Shown piece by piece: positions 11,891-22,092 of a stretch of DNA of 64,000 bases. Both the position numbers and the translations under genes were made by a program. Position 1 is the stretch's first letter; each line of letters opens with the position of its first letter. The DNA is from Plutella xylostella. Its lineage: Eukaryota; Arthropoda; Insecta; Lepidoptera; Plutellidae. The stretch spans positions 9,548,001 to 9,612,000 of the forward strand of contig NC_064009.1 of NCBI RefSeq assembly GCF_932276165.1. The letters are read 5' to 3'. Below the pieces are notes generated by a model that made no database searches, had not been told where the DNA came from, and was given only the letters and a program-made list of their open reading frames with translations.

Positions 11891-12454
11891 AAAAAACCGG
11901 CCAAGTGCGAGTCGGGCTCGCGCACAAAGGGTAGCAGCAAATCAAAATTACAGTTAAATCAACCTATCTCAAAAACTATAAGAGATACTTTGATCAAACC
12001 AAAAATCGTTGAAAGAGTTAATTAGCATGCATCACCTCTATTTTTTTTAGAATTTTATACCCCGTAGTTATAAAAATAGAGGGGGGGGGACATACTTTTT
12101 ACGACTTTGAGAGCTGATATCTCAAAAACCGTTCACTTTAAGAAAAATGTTTTTTAGAAAACTTTATATCATTTTAAAAGACCTTTCCATTGATACCCCA
12201 CACGGGTATGTACATCGAAAAAAAAAATTTCATCCCTCAGTTACATGTATGGGGGGCCCCACCCCCAATTCTTTTTTTTACTATTTAGTGTCATATTTTT
12301 GTAGCGGTTCATACAACACATATTCCCATCAAATTTCATCACTGTAGTACTTATAGTTTCCGAGTAAATCGGCTGTGACAGACGGACAGACGGACAGACG
12401 GACATGACGAAACTATAAGGGTTCCGTTTTTGCCATTTTGGCTACGGAACCCTA
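11891..12454 (-). repeat. Abundant ~560-bp repeat, copy 2 (nested in the RTE)
   Basis: This copy is nearly identical to the one at 40764-41353 and inverted relative to 5293-5849. It starts AAAAAACCGGCCAAGTGCGA and ends CTACGGAACCCTA. It lacks a short piece (TTCCGTA) present in copy 3 after CACAAAGGG, and has fewer CAGACGGA units than copy 3. Its position inside the RTE insertion suggests it is younger than that insertion. Confidence 0.8.
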
Positions 12455-12668
12455 AAAAGCATGCATTCAAATAACATTTCTAACACATTATAATATTTTC
12501 ATCATTAACAATAATTATACTATACCATCATATACAACCATTGATTTTGCTAGTTACTTTGTTAATTTAATTACTATGTTTTAAAAGTACCTACTTACAA
12601 ATTAGTTTCATGCATTTTTTTTTTGTATACACTTCATGACTTTTATTTATTTACAATGTTAATTAGGT

Positions 12669-13289
12669 CTACACACATTCACTATAAGTATTATTAGCGT
12701 TTTTGCTCAGCTGACACATAATATTCCAATGTACTCTGGAACGCGCAAGTCTTCTCCACATGGGGCACCTGGCTCGTAGCTCGTCGTCCCAGCGCGCCAG
12801 CGGCCGGCCCACTCTGCGCGACCCGTCTCTCGGCCACCACTCGGTTGTTCTGATGGTCCACCGGTTGTCTCCCATCCTCATTACGTGCCCTGCCCATCTC
12901 AGTTTATTTATCTGTAAAGTCTCTAATACGTCTTCTACTTTTGTCTCGTTTCGTATATCTGCACTTCTCACTTTATCTATCTTTTTTAAGTTCATCATGC
13001 TCCTTTCCATAGCTCTCTGACATGATGTCAATTTTTGCTTTAATGCCTCTGTAAGCGTCCAAGTTTGTGACCCATAGGTTAGGGTGGGCATGATTACTGA
13101 GTTGAATACTAATCTTTTTAGTGATAATGCAAAGTTCCCTTTGAATATATGATTGAGGCTCCAGTATCTTTTCCAAGCAATGTTGATTCTTCTATCTATT
13201 TCTTTAGTCATTTTATTACTAAATGAAAATAATTGACCCAAGTATATATAGTCAGTTACGCTTTCAAGTTCTTTATTGTTTATTCTACT
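12669..13289 (-). pseudogene. RTE-like reverse transcriptase, C-terminal remnant
   Basis: An uninterrupted frame of about 206 codons encodes the region C-terminal to the polymerase core of an RTE-clade reverse transcriptase. Diagnostic motifs in order are DYIYLGQ, EIDRRINIAWKRYW, LTYGSQTW, CQRAMERSMM, LRWAGHVMRM and GRPLARWDDELR. The catalytic palm with its A/ADD box is absent because the element is cut off at 13292, so it cannot encode an active polymerase. The frame has no internal stop, which suggests the insertion is not very old. It belongs to the mobile element spanning 11412-13292. Confidence 0.85.
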
Positions 13290-13305
13290 ACTGGTACTCT
13301 AACTA

Positions 13306-14575
13306 ATATCTCTTATTTAAGTATCAATTTGAATAAATTCACTACAAGATTTAATACGCTTTTCAACTTTAATGAATCCAGAATAGCTGTAGGAGCGCCG
13401 CACAAAAGATCTCTTCCATTCAAAGCTCAGCATTCACCTATATTTGCGCCCAGAAAAAAAGTTTTTTTAGTTGAAGAAACCAATTAGGTAATACCCGTTC
13501 GCCTTTTAAATGTAACTTCAATGGAGGAACGGGAATATCAGTGTGTCAAGGTTTATATATTTATATATTAGGTGTCTGGGATGCCGAAGACTAGGTAATG
13601 ATAAAAATGTCCTCCTAGTCGAATTTCGACCACGGTGACCAATCTCATTTGAGATCAGCCATCGGCGGCGCGGGACTAGGTTATAGTGCCCAAGTGTGTA
13701 TAATTTGATTAGGAATTTTCAGAGTCACAGCTCTTTAAATGTGCTATTAGACTAAAAGGGCATGGGCCTCGGATAAAGCATTTAGGTCTTAGGTCTTACT
13801 GTAATAAACTAGTCCGGTAGCTGTTAAGACGCCTACTTGAATTAAGTATAAGGTATTATTACAAAATACCAGATTTACCGGACGGCGGCCCTTTGATTAT
13901 TTACTGTATCTGTGCAGTATTTACAGTTTCTGTTGTTGCCAAGACATTTATTTGTTTGTATATGGGTAGGTAGGTATAGGTATATAATAAGTTTGTTTCC
14001 TTAGTTCCAGATTATGATCCCTTTCGTACATGTGTTATTTTTTCCTCTAAACTTTTTACTATGCAACCTCAATGTTAACTAACTACTAACTAACCATAAA
14101 ATTCGAACCAAAAAAAAAGTTAAAAAAGGTTTCATTTCATCCAGCCAGCTCCATGCACAAAGGAAGAGAATGATTCCACAACGGGATCGAGACACTTGAA
14201 GCTAAACGCGTTGCATTGTGCCATTATTGGAGCCGCGTGAATCAATTCTCGCGCGCATTTGGAGCGAACGAACGAACGAATGAACGAATCATGGCGGGAA
14301 ATGTGACAGGGCGGGAAATAGGCGGCGCGGCGGCCATGTTTTTCAGTTGGTTTCGAACTATTTTCTCGTTGAAATGTGGGTCGGAAGGTCGGAAATTATA
14401 TTGGATTGAATTGCGAGACGCTTATTGGGGCTTTAGTTTTATTTTTTTAATTCATTGGGTACCCATGTTTTTACTTGCTGTTTACTTAGGGAAAAAGTAA
14501 AAGGCATACATTTTTGTATAGTAAATATTTGCTTAAATCATTAAGACATTTATCGAAACTTTTGTTTAAAAAGGG
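13306..14575. other. Intergenic DNA with a SINE 3' fragment and a CpG-rich patch
   Basis: A - strand SINE 3' half lies at about 13608-13700 (TCCTCCTAGTCGAATTTCGACCACGG..), related to the intact SINE at 44380-44752. A CpG-rich patch at 14205-14400 contains (GAAC)n and GGCGGCGCGGCGGCCATG and a 94-codon frame (14216-14500) with no domain I recognise. It could be an orphan promoter or first exon but nothing downstream supports this. Confidence 0.4.
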
Positions 14576-14577
14576 GT

Positions 14578-14700
14578 GACGACTTGCGAAAGGTGGCTGG
14601 TTATGATTAGATGCGGAAAGCTAAAGATCGCATCCAGTGGCGTTCTTTGGGAGAGGCCTACGTCCAGCAGTGGACTGCAATAGGCTGATGATGATGATGG
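14578..14700 (+). mobile_element. RTE LINE C-terminal fragment with internal stop
   Basis: The + strand frame reads DDLRKVAGYD, a TAG stop, then MRKAKDRIQWRSLGEAYVQQ and WTAIG before a TGA followed by (TGA)n. This is the conserved C-terminus and microsatellite tail of an RTE-clade LINE; the stop replaces the tryptophan usual in this motif. Only the last ~40 codons remain, so it is a severely 5'-truncated, dead copy. Confidence 0.75.
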
Positions 14701-15159
14701 TGTTGTAAAAATATTTTATTAGGATTATCTTGCTTTAACACAAAAAAATAAGACATTATAAGAAGGCAAATATTACGAGTTTTAGTATGGTATACTGTAT
14801 AAAAAAATTTAACAAACAGTTTATGCTTAGGTATGTGTATTTATTGCCTACATTCATTCATACTACATAATAATTAGGTACCTACTCGAAATCAAAACGA
14901 AAGCGTCCTAATAAACGAAGCAATCCCAAACACAGCTCGCTCCATTTTCGAATTTAAAAACGGACGTTCATTGAGAGCGGTGAAAACCCGCCAAAACCGA
15001 TTACAGTTGATGTCATCTGCCATTTGTGTCGGCACGTCGACGTACTCCAGAAGAAGCACTACCGAAGTAGTTCGCGGTGAAAAAAATGGAGACCACGATT
15101 GATCAGCAACCGTAATACCTACCACCATACATTATAATAATCATAATTATGTGCGGCCA

Positions 15160-15400
15160 TCTCACACGGCCATCCGACCCCCAGCTAGACGGAGCCTGTA
15201 ATATGGGTATCGGACAGCTGATGTATCTACACAGATATGTAAAATATTATTATATTCTTACCTGCATATTAACACCCAACACCCGAAAAAAAATCAGCCT
15301 TTAAACCAAATATCTGCCCAGGCCGGGAATCGAACCTGAGACCTTCGATATAGTAGTAAGGTAGGGCCAGTAACCACTACACTATTCGGTCGTATTTCAT
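15160..15400 (-). mobile_element. tRNA-derived SINE, reverse orientation
   Basis: On the - strand the head begins near 15400 with GTGTAGTGGTTACTGG (box A-like) and GGTTCGATTCCCGGCCTGGG (box B-like), spaced as in a tRNA, followed by GCAGATATTTG and a tRNA-unrelated body to about 15160 (CCCATATTACAGGCTCCG, GGGGGTCGGATGGCC). Fragments of the same family occur at 25380-25560 and 58980-59190. No clear target duplication was found. Confidence 0.65.
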
Positions 15401-15404
15401 TAAT

Positions 15405-16208
15405 TTTGTATGTCCTTTCTAGAGTATTCTCAAGTTAGAGCCTAGAATGCGAGTAGCGAGTTGGAATGTCTGTTCACGAAAAATAGGAGATCAGGGTATT
15501 CGGACACGGCCACTTTGTATAGGGGATTTATTTACTGGATACACGAAAGAAAAGTGCATAGAACTGTTACAAATAAAAAAAAACACAAATATATTTTTGT
15601 GCGTATTACAGACAGAGATGGAGAACCGTTGTGTCTGCCCTTTGCCCCACGGGGGGGTCATAGGACGCCAAGAAGAAGAAGAAGAAGATATTTTTGTATA
15701 GATAAACATTTATTTCAATCGCTAAATGAATTGGAACTTCACCAAAGGCTAAACGTATTTAGTCGCCACAAAGTCCCATATTATCACAAATTAAAGTATG
15801 AACACAATCTATTTATCAATTCGCTTATACATATAAAATAACCGTAGTGTTTAAAGAATAAAGATTCACAGAGTGCTGGTATTGTTGTGAAGGAAAACTT
15901 CCAATTGTTCTCGGAAGTGGGAGCATTCCTTGGAAACTTTCGCTGCATTCATCTTAGTTTCCGATGACATTTCATTTTGTTTTTATTTACCTACTTACCT
16001 ACTCTTAAAGAATAATAGTATGGTTTCATAAGTATTCTTATTATAAATATTGGTTTCTTACTGGCCTCACTGGTCTGTGTTAGAAACTCTACATAACAAG
16101 ACAAGAACAACACAGTCAAAACTAATTCTATCTGGTCCTGAAATTGTGTAGAAGAGATAACTCATTTTGACGAATGAACTGATTGTACACTTCAATATTT
16201 TATTATGA
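15405..16208. other. Intergenic DNA with an RTE tail and a MITE half
   Basis: The stretch 15610-15690 (GAGATGGAGAACCGTTGTGT .. CCAAGAAGAAGAAGAAGAAG) looks like the 3' end of an RTE LINE in + orientation. At 15730-15770 sits one end of a MITE (TTCACCAAAGGCTAAACGTA), the same terminal sequence that brackets 18691-19601. Open frames here (15447-15701, 15461-15841) are accounted for by these repeats. Confidence 0.45.
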
Positions 16209-16418
16209 ACTAGCTGTTCCCGCGAGCTTCGCTATGCCTTAAAAAGTTTTTCCGTGGGAATTCCGGGATAAAAAGTACCTATGTTCTTTCCCAGGGTCTA
16301 GACCATATGTATACCAAATTACATTCAAATCCGTTTAGTAGTTTTGGCGTGAAAGAGTAACAGATAGACGGACACAGTAATTTTCGCATTTATAATATTA
16401 TTATATAGTTAGGATTAG
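16209..16418 (+). repeat. ACTAGCTGTTCCCGCG repeat, copy 1
   Basis: This repeat begins ACTAGCTGTTCCCGCGAGCT, passes through CCGTGGGAATTCCGGGATAA, and ends TATAATATTATTATATAGTT near GGATTAGG. Other copies are at 47374-47605 (+), 59431-59650 (+, diverged) and 30590-30804 (-). It is a very common interspersed repeat of lepidopteran genomes; I do not assign its class. Confidence 0.7.
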
Positions 16419-17462
16419 GATTTGACACTCATAACTTCGTTCGATCGTTCGTCCAAATAAGTTTGCAATACACTTCCTATTTATCATATTTTATTTGACA
16501 GAACTGGCGGTATATCAAGAGTAACATATTGTTCAAAACGAAATGCAAAGAAAACAAAACAAAATCAAACCCTTTTAAGAGGGGTGTCTCTTGTTCACAA
16601 GTGTAGTTTCTACAGGGTGTTGTGTCACAACTGTGTGACAAATACAGGATGTCCCCGTCTCGCCCTGGGGCCAGACGTCGCGTCACGCGTCAAGGGAGCG
16701 GTAGGGCCCCCTGTATACAAACTTACTGTTACACTTTAGAAGACTCACTTTGGTCTGTAATACCTGGACAATAAGGATGGTTTTTATTATATGGGGTACG
16801 ATATCAAGGTTTCAAGGAGTGTCTTGCTAAACGTCTAGTCAGTCTGTAAAGTTGTTTTTGTGATTTATTTGTAAATGGGGAAAGAAACCTGAACGTTTTG
16901 CTACTGAATTAAATGGAAAACTTTTTTTGGATAATTAAGTATACCTACAACTAATGCCACAATCAGAGCTTTTAGGTACATAAACTATGTATGATAAGGC
17001 TTACAGAAAGAAGGCTTCTACATAAAGCTCCGATCTATCAGTTTCTGTCGATTTCCGAAGAAGCGCCTTCAAAATTTCCAGTAAAAAGCTATTAGCTCTG
17101 ATAAAAAGCATTCTTTCTATATACAACTTAATAAGGAATTATAAACAAAAGAAATAAACACAGCTTTTATAAAGAACAAAACTCAAAATAATGAACCCAG
17201 ATATAAAATACAAAAAACACAAAAGAAATAACTAAATAAAGAAATCCAATAAATATAGTACAGTCGTCGTATCACCATCACCACTTGTTATGCAAAATAA
17301 AACTCTAGCGAAGAAGGAATTTAGAATGATAGACAGTGCTGTGTTTTTTAGACTCAGTCTTTCAGTGTACAGGGGTTCACTCTATAGCTACGAAAACCGA
17401 AGTTTCGGAGTGTTGCTGCCCTAACCACGATTCTATCTTGTTGCATTAGGAAGCGATTATAT
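16419..17462. other. Intergenic DNA, no gene seen
   Basis: A GC-richer patch at 16600-16730 (ending near CCCCCTGTATAC) is the only notable feature. Open frames here are short and lack domains. Confidence 0.4.
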
Positions 17463-17592
17463 GACTGTACGTCTAGTACAGGTTTGATTGATTTGCCTTA
17501 AACTATGAAAGTTTACGTTTTGCGCATACAAAGTGGCGCCTCTAGCGGATACTATCATGAAACTTTTCACCGATAATGTATGTAGATGACAG
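17463..17592 (+). repeat. GTCTAGTACAGGTTTG element, truncated copy
   Basis: The segment matches the reverse complement of 19742-19912 through GTCTAGTACAGGTTTGAT, AAAGTTTACGTTTT, GTGGCGCCTCTAG and ACTATCATGAAACTTTT, and stops at GATGACAG before a (TTCG)n run. The paired copy has inverted terminal repeats, so this is a one-ended remnant of a small DNA element. Confidence 0.65.
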
Positions 17593-18690
17593 CTCTCGTT
17601 CGTTCGTTCGTTATTAATTGTGAAGCTGGAGTAGTCCTCTCGATTCTCGTTAACGACCACGTTTAGGAAGAAGAAATGACTCGGAGACAACCGATAGATT
17701 GTAATTTATTTCATTCGGTGAAAAACCGTCGCGAGCGAGAGAGAACGAGAGAAAGAGAGAGAAAGCTCCCCAAAAGCCGCTTATCTGTGAAACATTCAAA
17801 TTAAATATCCAGCCGTAATGATTCTGTGGGCTGATTGAGTACACAATTACATTTTCTTACTCAGGGTGTTTAATTAAAAAGCACACGGGTAATTTTAACG
17901 TTACCCTGAGTCCTAAAAGATTTGGCCGTGGATCTTGGAATTATAGTTTTAATAATAGTATCAATTAAAATTTAGTATCATAATCTAGCTTTGTAAATCT
18001 ACTTAACACCCAGAAAGGATTTGCCAGAATCGTATTTAATAAACTCTATTTGAATCCATATACAAATGAATAGCTATAAAAATAACAAAAGCAATATCAG
18101 CTGAAAAATCCGTTCGTTTACAACGGGCAATACCGTAATAGTCATAAAGATACGTAATAGGCCGCCGCTTTCAATCCCGCAGTCGTAATGGCCGAAAAAC
18201 TGCGAAATCGTTCGGGCCCCAGACAATAACACTCGAATCATCGGGTTCGACTAAATTACATGTCAAATGGTTGGAAATCCAGAAATATTCGCCGATAATT
18301 GTGCCTCCTTTCGCTCCCCTCTCCTTGGCAAGGACATTTAAATGCCATTATAACTTTGAGTAGAAAACGCGATCTGTGCCGAAGTAAAAATACACTCCCG
18401 GTTACCTGATCCGATTTCCGCATAGTACGTACGTAAAAAAACTTGGTTTTGAGTTTTTTTGTACTTGTAATCCAGTAACCAGTAACAACTTCCAACATCA
18501 CGTCATCAACGTCACTCGAACGAAGGAACAAGAATTGTCACGCAATCAGCACGCTTAATACATAATAATAGAGTCCTGAGTCGCTAGCACAAGTTTCGAA
18601 CCTCCGTTAACGTTGCGTAACGTCAACTGTCACTGTCAAAATGTAAGGCAAAGTTAGTTCCAAAAGTGACATTTGTTTTTTCCATATGTT
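17593..18690. other. Intergenic DNA, no gene seen
   Basis: Contains a purine-rich (GAGA)n tract at about 17735-17765 and a partial CAGGGTGTTT repeat at 17864. A 91-codon - strand frame at 18256-18531 has no recognisable domain. Nothing else is supported. Confidence 0.4.
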
Positions 18691-18744
18691 AGGTGGAATT
18701 TCACCATACGCTAAACGTATTTAGTAGCCTGTCATACGTCTGTC

Positions 18745-19525
18745 TTCTTCTTCTTAGCCGTTTTCAACCTCAAAGGTGTAGGCCTCCTTCAGTCTATGCC
18801 ACTCATCTCGATCTTGGGCTATCTCTATTAATTTGCTTCCAGATGTTTTCCTTATATCGTCGGTCAATCGCATTTGTGGACGACCACGAGGGCGTGTCTC
18901 GCCATACGGTCTCCATTCCAGCAGCGTTTTGCACCACGAGCCATGTTTTCAGGCGACGTGACCAGCCCATTGCCACTTCAGATTCGCGACACGTTTGATG
19001 ACATCAGTGACTTTGCTTTGTTCTCTGAGCCATTCATTTCTCTTTCGGTCCCTCAGTGTCAATCCTACCATCTTGCGTTCAATTGCTCTTTGTGCCACTC
19101 TGAGCTTGGAGAGAATCTCTTTTGTAAAAACCCAGGTTTCGGCCCCGTATGCGAGCACAGGTAGGATACACTGGTCATGTATACGAGCTTTCTGCTCAGC
19201 CGTGATGTTCATCTTTAGAGCGAATTCAATTTTGGAGTAGGCTGCCCACGCTAGTCTTATGCGCCGATCAATTTCATTGGTCTGGTTTTTCTTTCCCATG
19301 ACGACTTCTTGACCAAGATAAACGTACTTCTCTACCCTTTCTATGACGGTTTGGTTTATTCTGATGTCCATGGTGTTGTTGGGACAGTTCGTCATGACTT
19401 TGGTTTTATCCAAGTTCATCTCAAGCCCAAACCGCCCTGAAGCATCGCTTAGTTCTTGTATCATGGTCTCAAGGTCATGTGGGTTGTCCGAGAACAAGAC
19501 AATGTCATCAGCGATGTCTTGATGA
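18745..19525 (-). mobile_element. 5'-truncated RTE LINE with 12-bp target duplication
   Basis: The insertion is bounded by the exact 12-bp repeat CATACGTCTGTC at 18733-18744 and 19526-19537. On the - strand it starts inside the reverse-transcriptase palm and ends with a stop followed by (GAA)n, the microsatellite tail expected for RTE. It sits inside the MITE at 18691-19601. Confidence 0.85.
18754..19524 (-). pseudogene. RTE reverse transcriptase, C-terminal half with one nonsense codon
   Basis: A single frame of 257 codons runs the whole length of the insertion. It begins IADDIVLFSDN, retaining the ADD catalytic box of the polymerase palm, then LGLEMN-type thumb sequence, YVYLGQ, EIDRRIRLAWAAYSK, VLAYGAETW, RAIERKMVG and WQWAGHVA. 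A TGA at about 18949 interrupts it, after which the same frame continues through GRPQMRLTDDIR, AQDRDEWHRLKEAYTFEVENG and a terminal TAA at 18754. The TGA probably derives from an arginine CGA by CpG decay (inference). Everything upstream of ADD is missing, so the copy is dead. Confidence 0.88.
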
Positions 19526-19741
19526 CATACGTCTGTCAGTTAGTACAAAATGTATTTAAAATTTTATTTAAATACGTTTAGCGTTTGGTAAAAGTGACCC
19601 TTCGTGTAGATTCGAAAATAGTATCGAATCCTATGCTCGCTGCACTGCAGCTTTTTTTTTCCGTGCTCCATAGTTCGTTAGTCAATTTATGGTGACCCCT
19701 CTGCCTGATACTATTCTAACTGGCTACAACAGCCCGTCTAG

Positions 19742-19912
19742 TACAGGTTTTGCTATTTATGAATACGAAAAAAGTTTACGTTTTCTCCTGTCATCTGCAT
19801 ACATTATCTGTCAAAAGTTTCATGATAGTTTCCATTAGAGGCGCCACTTAGTATGCGAGAAAACGTAAACTTTTATAGTTTTCGACAAACTATCAAACCT
19901 ATACTAGATAGG
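19742..19912 (-). repeat. GTCTAGTACAGGTTTG element, full copy
   Basis: Inverted ends GTCTAGTACAGGTTTTGCTA and (on the right) AAACCTATACTAGATAGG bracket about 170 bp, with subterminal AAAGTTTACGTTTTCTC / GAGAAAACGTAAACTTTT also inverted. It is in opposite orientation to the truncated relative at 17463-17592. Confidence 0.65.
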
Positions 19913-21485
19913 CAGGTCTATTGACACTGACATTCTAACATTACTAAGAAGAATAAGCAAGATTAATTTTAGAGTTTATTTAAAAACAAAATTAAAACTT
20001 CATTGAGTACAGTGTAATATTCCCATCCGGCAATCGCCATCCGGTACCGGACGCGTATTTATGTTCACTCGCCTGTTTTCGACGCTTGTCTCGTTAACAC
20101 CATTTTCTATACAAAACTGAGACTAGTTCTCGGGAACTTTTGTTTTATTTACTCCACTGAATGGAGAGATGATAAAAAGTAGGATAGATTGTTTGGTTTG
20201 AAGTTGTAGAAGAAGTTTAACCCCCGTGATGTTTAACTAATTTTTAGCACAAAGTAGATAGATATATAGTATATTTATTATACATGAATTATTACAAGTA
20301 AGTATATTCTAGTATGTATAGGTATTTAAACAAATTATCTTTTTCCTCTCAGTCTATCGCACTACCTATCACTTTCTCCACAACACCCAAGGTTAGCTGG
20401 AAGAGAGTGCTGTTAGCATTAAGTTTACCTATGTACATATTTATTATTGTGCAATAAAGAATTTAATAATAGTCTCAATGTGAAATAGAGTAAACCATCA
20501 TTTTTGAACTGGCTGGCTGGCTGGTTAATTTATACCAAACGAAACCAACAATTTAAAGCGGTACCTACATTTATCATTTCTACAACACTTTACTTTTCCA
20601 AAATCAACAAAAGTACCCCAGTTTCCCCCACAAAGCGTAGCCGTATCTACATAAAACATGCAATATTATGCAATCTTCACAAAGGAGGCTGATATAAAAA
20701 AAACCTTCAGAAAAATGCACGAACACTAGAAACAAAAGCGGGATACCGCTGCGTATTTACAAAACGCTTTTCGGCTATACGATCGTCGACTGTCAATGTC
20801 GTGTTGATATTTTCTAAGAAAACCTTGTTCAAAGGGCACGCCCGCCACGACCAGGAAAATATTTGCAAGATTTTGACTTAAGTACTACGTAATTTTATAA
20901 TCAGTAGATAACCAACTGAACAAGGATGAGTACATATTTTTTTTTAAAAAGCCATAGATTAAAAGTTGACGTCCTAGATTGATGCCCTGAGTCACCACCC
21001 TTTAAGAGGGAAGTATACCACTTGCTCGTCCATACAACAAGAGAAAATGTTTTACTACCTCTAAATATTATCCAATCTCTATGATTTTTAGTATGTTATC
21101 GACACAAGGAATTACTAGGTTTATAGCTTTCCTTTTTTCAAAATTTTCTATGGATTCAAAATTATAGGCACCTCAAATAACGTATTTTTTGTGATAAAAA
21201 CTTTGTTGAATAAAACCGTTTGTTGCACAATAACAGAGTATTAAAAAAAAACGAAAGCTATACACCTAGAATATGTTATGCTGAAGCGATTGACATCAAA
21301 ATCAAAGAGATTGATTGATATTTAGTTAGTGTAAAACGTTTTCTCCCGAAACCAGAATTTGCATCAAGAAAAGTACCTATTGTCAGTCGCGAGCTGCAGT
21401 GCATCTCTATCGCACCCGTGCCAGGGGTATGAGAGTACAAGCGATAGCAAATGTTTTCCTAAATACCTATTTCGCTAGAATCGCG
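19913..21485. other. Intergenic DNA with a LINE-type 3' tail
   Basis: At about 20385-20470 a stretch GTTAGCTGGAAGAGAGTGCT .. GTGCAATAAAG resembles the 3' end of a LINE that also appears at 35540-35650 and reversed at 42150-42312. No gene is supported in the rest. Confidence 0.4.
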
Positions 21486-21491
21486 AAGGTA

Positions 21492-22092
21492 TTTAATCTC
21501 CTTCTCTGAGCCACATTGCCCCACCCCATATTCGCCGTGAAGCCTGCCTCAACCGTGAGATGGTTAAGATCCTGGGAAACCCTACCCTGCCAATCAACGA
21601 GGATCTTGAGCCCTTAAAAAAGACACGGCTTAAGTCACGTGACCCTCCTGCCAAGAGCTTCCACACATACAACCCTTCGTGGAAAGCTGGCGATGCGTGG
21701 AGAAGTGAATGGAGCGAAAACCCACCATCTCGCAAACTATTTGTACCAAGCACAACCCAACGCCCAGCTGGCTTCTGTGAACCGCGGAGTGTCTGGTGCC
21801 GACTTAACCGCCTGCGAACAGGAGTAGGCAACTGTGCATACCTCTGGCATAAGTGGGGGTGGAGCGAGTCAGCAGCTTGCGAATGCGGACACCCACAGCA
21901 GACCATAGACCACATCGTCTTCGAGTGTCCTATCACAAAATATGCCGGACCTGCCGATGACTTCACCAACCTCACCAGCAGCGCTACTGCATATTTAAAT
22001 AATTGTAATTTTTAGTGACGTGTATAAATTCTTATTTTAATATTATTTTATGTAACCAGTACTTAAAGCCATACGATAAATAAATAAATAAA
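21492..22092 (+). pseudogene. LINE ORF2 C-terminal fragment with 3' UTR
   Basis: An open frame from about 21495 to the TAG at 22015 reads LSHIAPPHIRREACLNRE, then RPAGFCEPRSVWCRLNRLRTG, WHKWGWSESAACECGHPQQT and IDHIVFECP. The block CxCGHPxQTxxHIVxECP with the upstream LNRLRTG motif is the cysteine-containing C-terminus of ORF2 proteins of several non-LTR LINE clades (Jockey/I group; I cannot decide which). It is followed by an AT-rich 3' UTR and a (TAAA)n tail at 22078-22092. The polymerase is missing. No unambiguous target duplication was found. Confidence 0.75.

Larger units (their letters stand above)
11412..13292 (-). mobile_element. 5'-truncated RTE-like LINE with 13-bp target duplication
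   Basis: The segment is bounded by an exact 13-bp direct repeat, GGTACTCTAACTA, at 11399-11411 and 13293-13305. Its - strand 3' end finishes in a (CTATT)n run, seen on the + strand as (TAGAA)n at 11412-11435, the microsatellite type of tail used by RTE elements. The - strand carries a reverse-transcriptase C-terminus at 13289-12669. Within the 3' untranslated part lie a poly(T) tract at 11579-11605 and a copy of the 560-bp repeat, so at least one later element may be nested inside. Orientation, tail and duplication agree on a single target-primed insertion. Confidence 0.8.
18691..19601. mobile_element. MITE split by a nested RTE insertion
   Basis: Outer inverted ends pair imperfectly over about 33 bp: the left end contains ACGCTAAACGTATTTA and the right end TAAATACGTTTAGCGT. 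Removing the RTE at 18745-19525 together with one copy of its duplication leaves an element of about 120 bp. A related single end occurs at 15730-15770. This shows the MITE was present before the RTE inserted. Confidence 0.7.

Noticed and set aside
14216..14500. 94-codon frame in a CpG-rich patch as a first coding exon
   Set aside because: No domain, (GAAC)n simple repeat inside, and no downstream exon to join.
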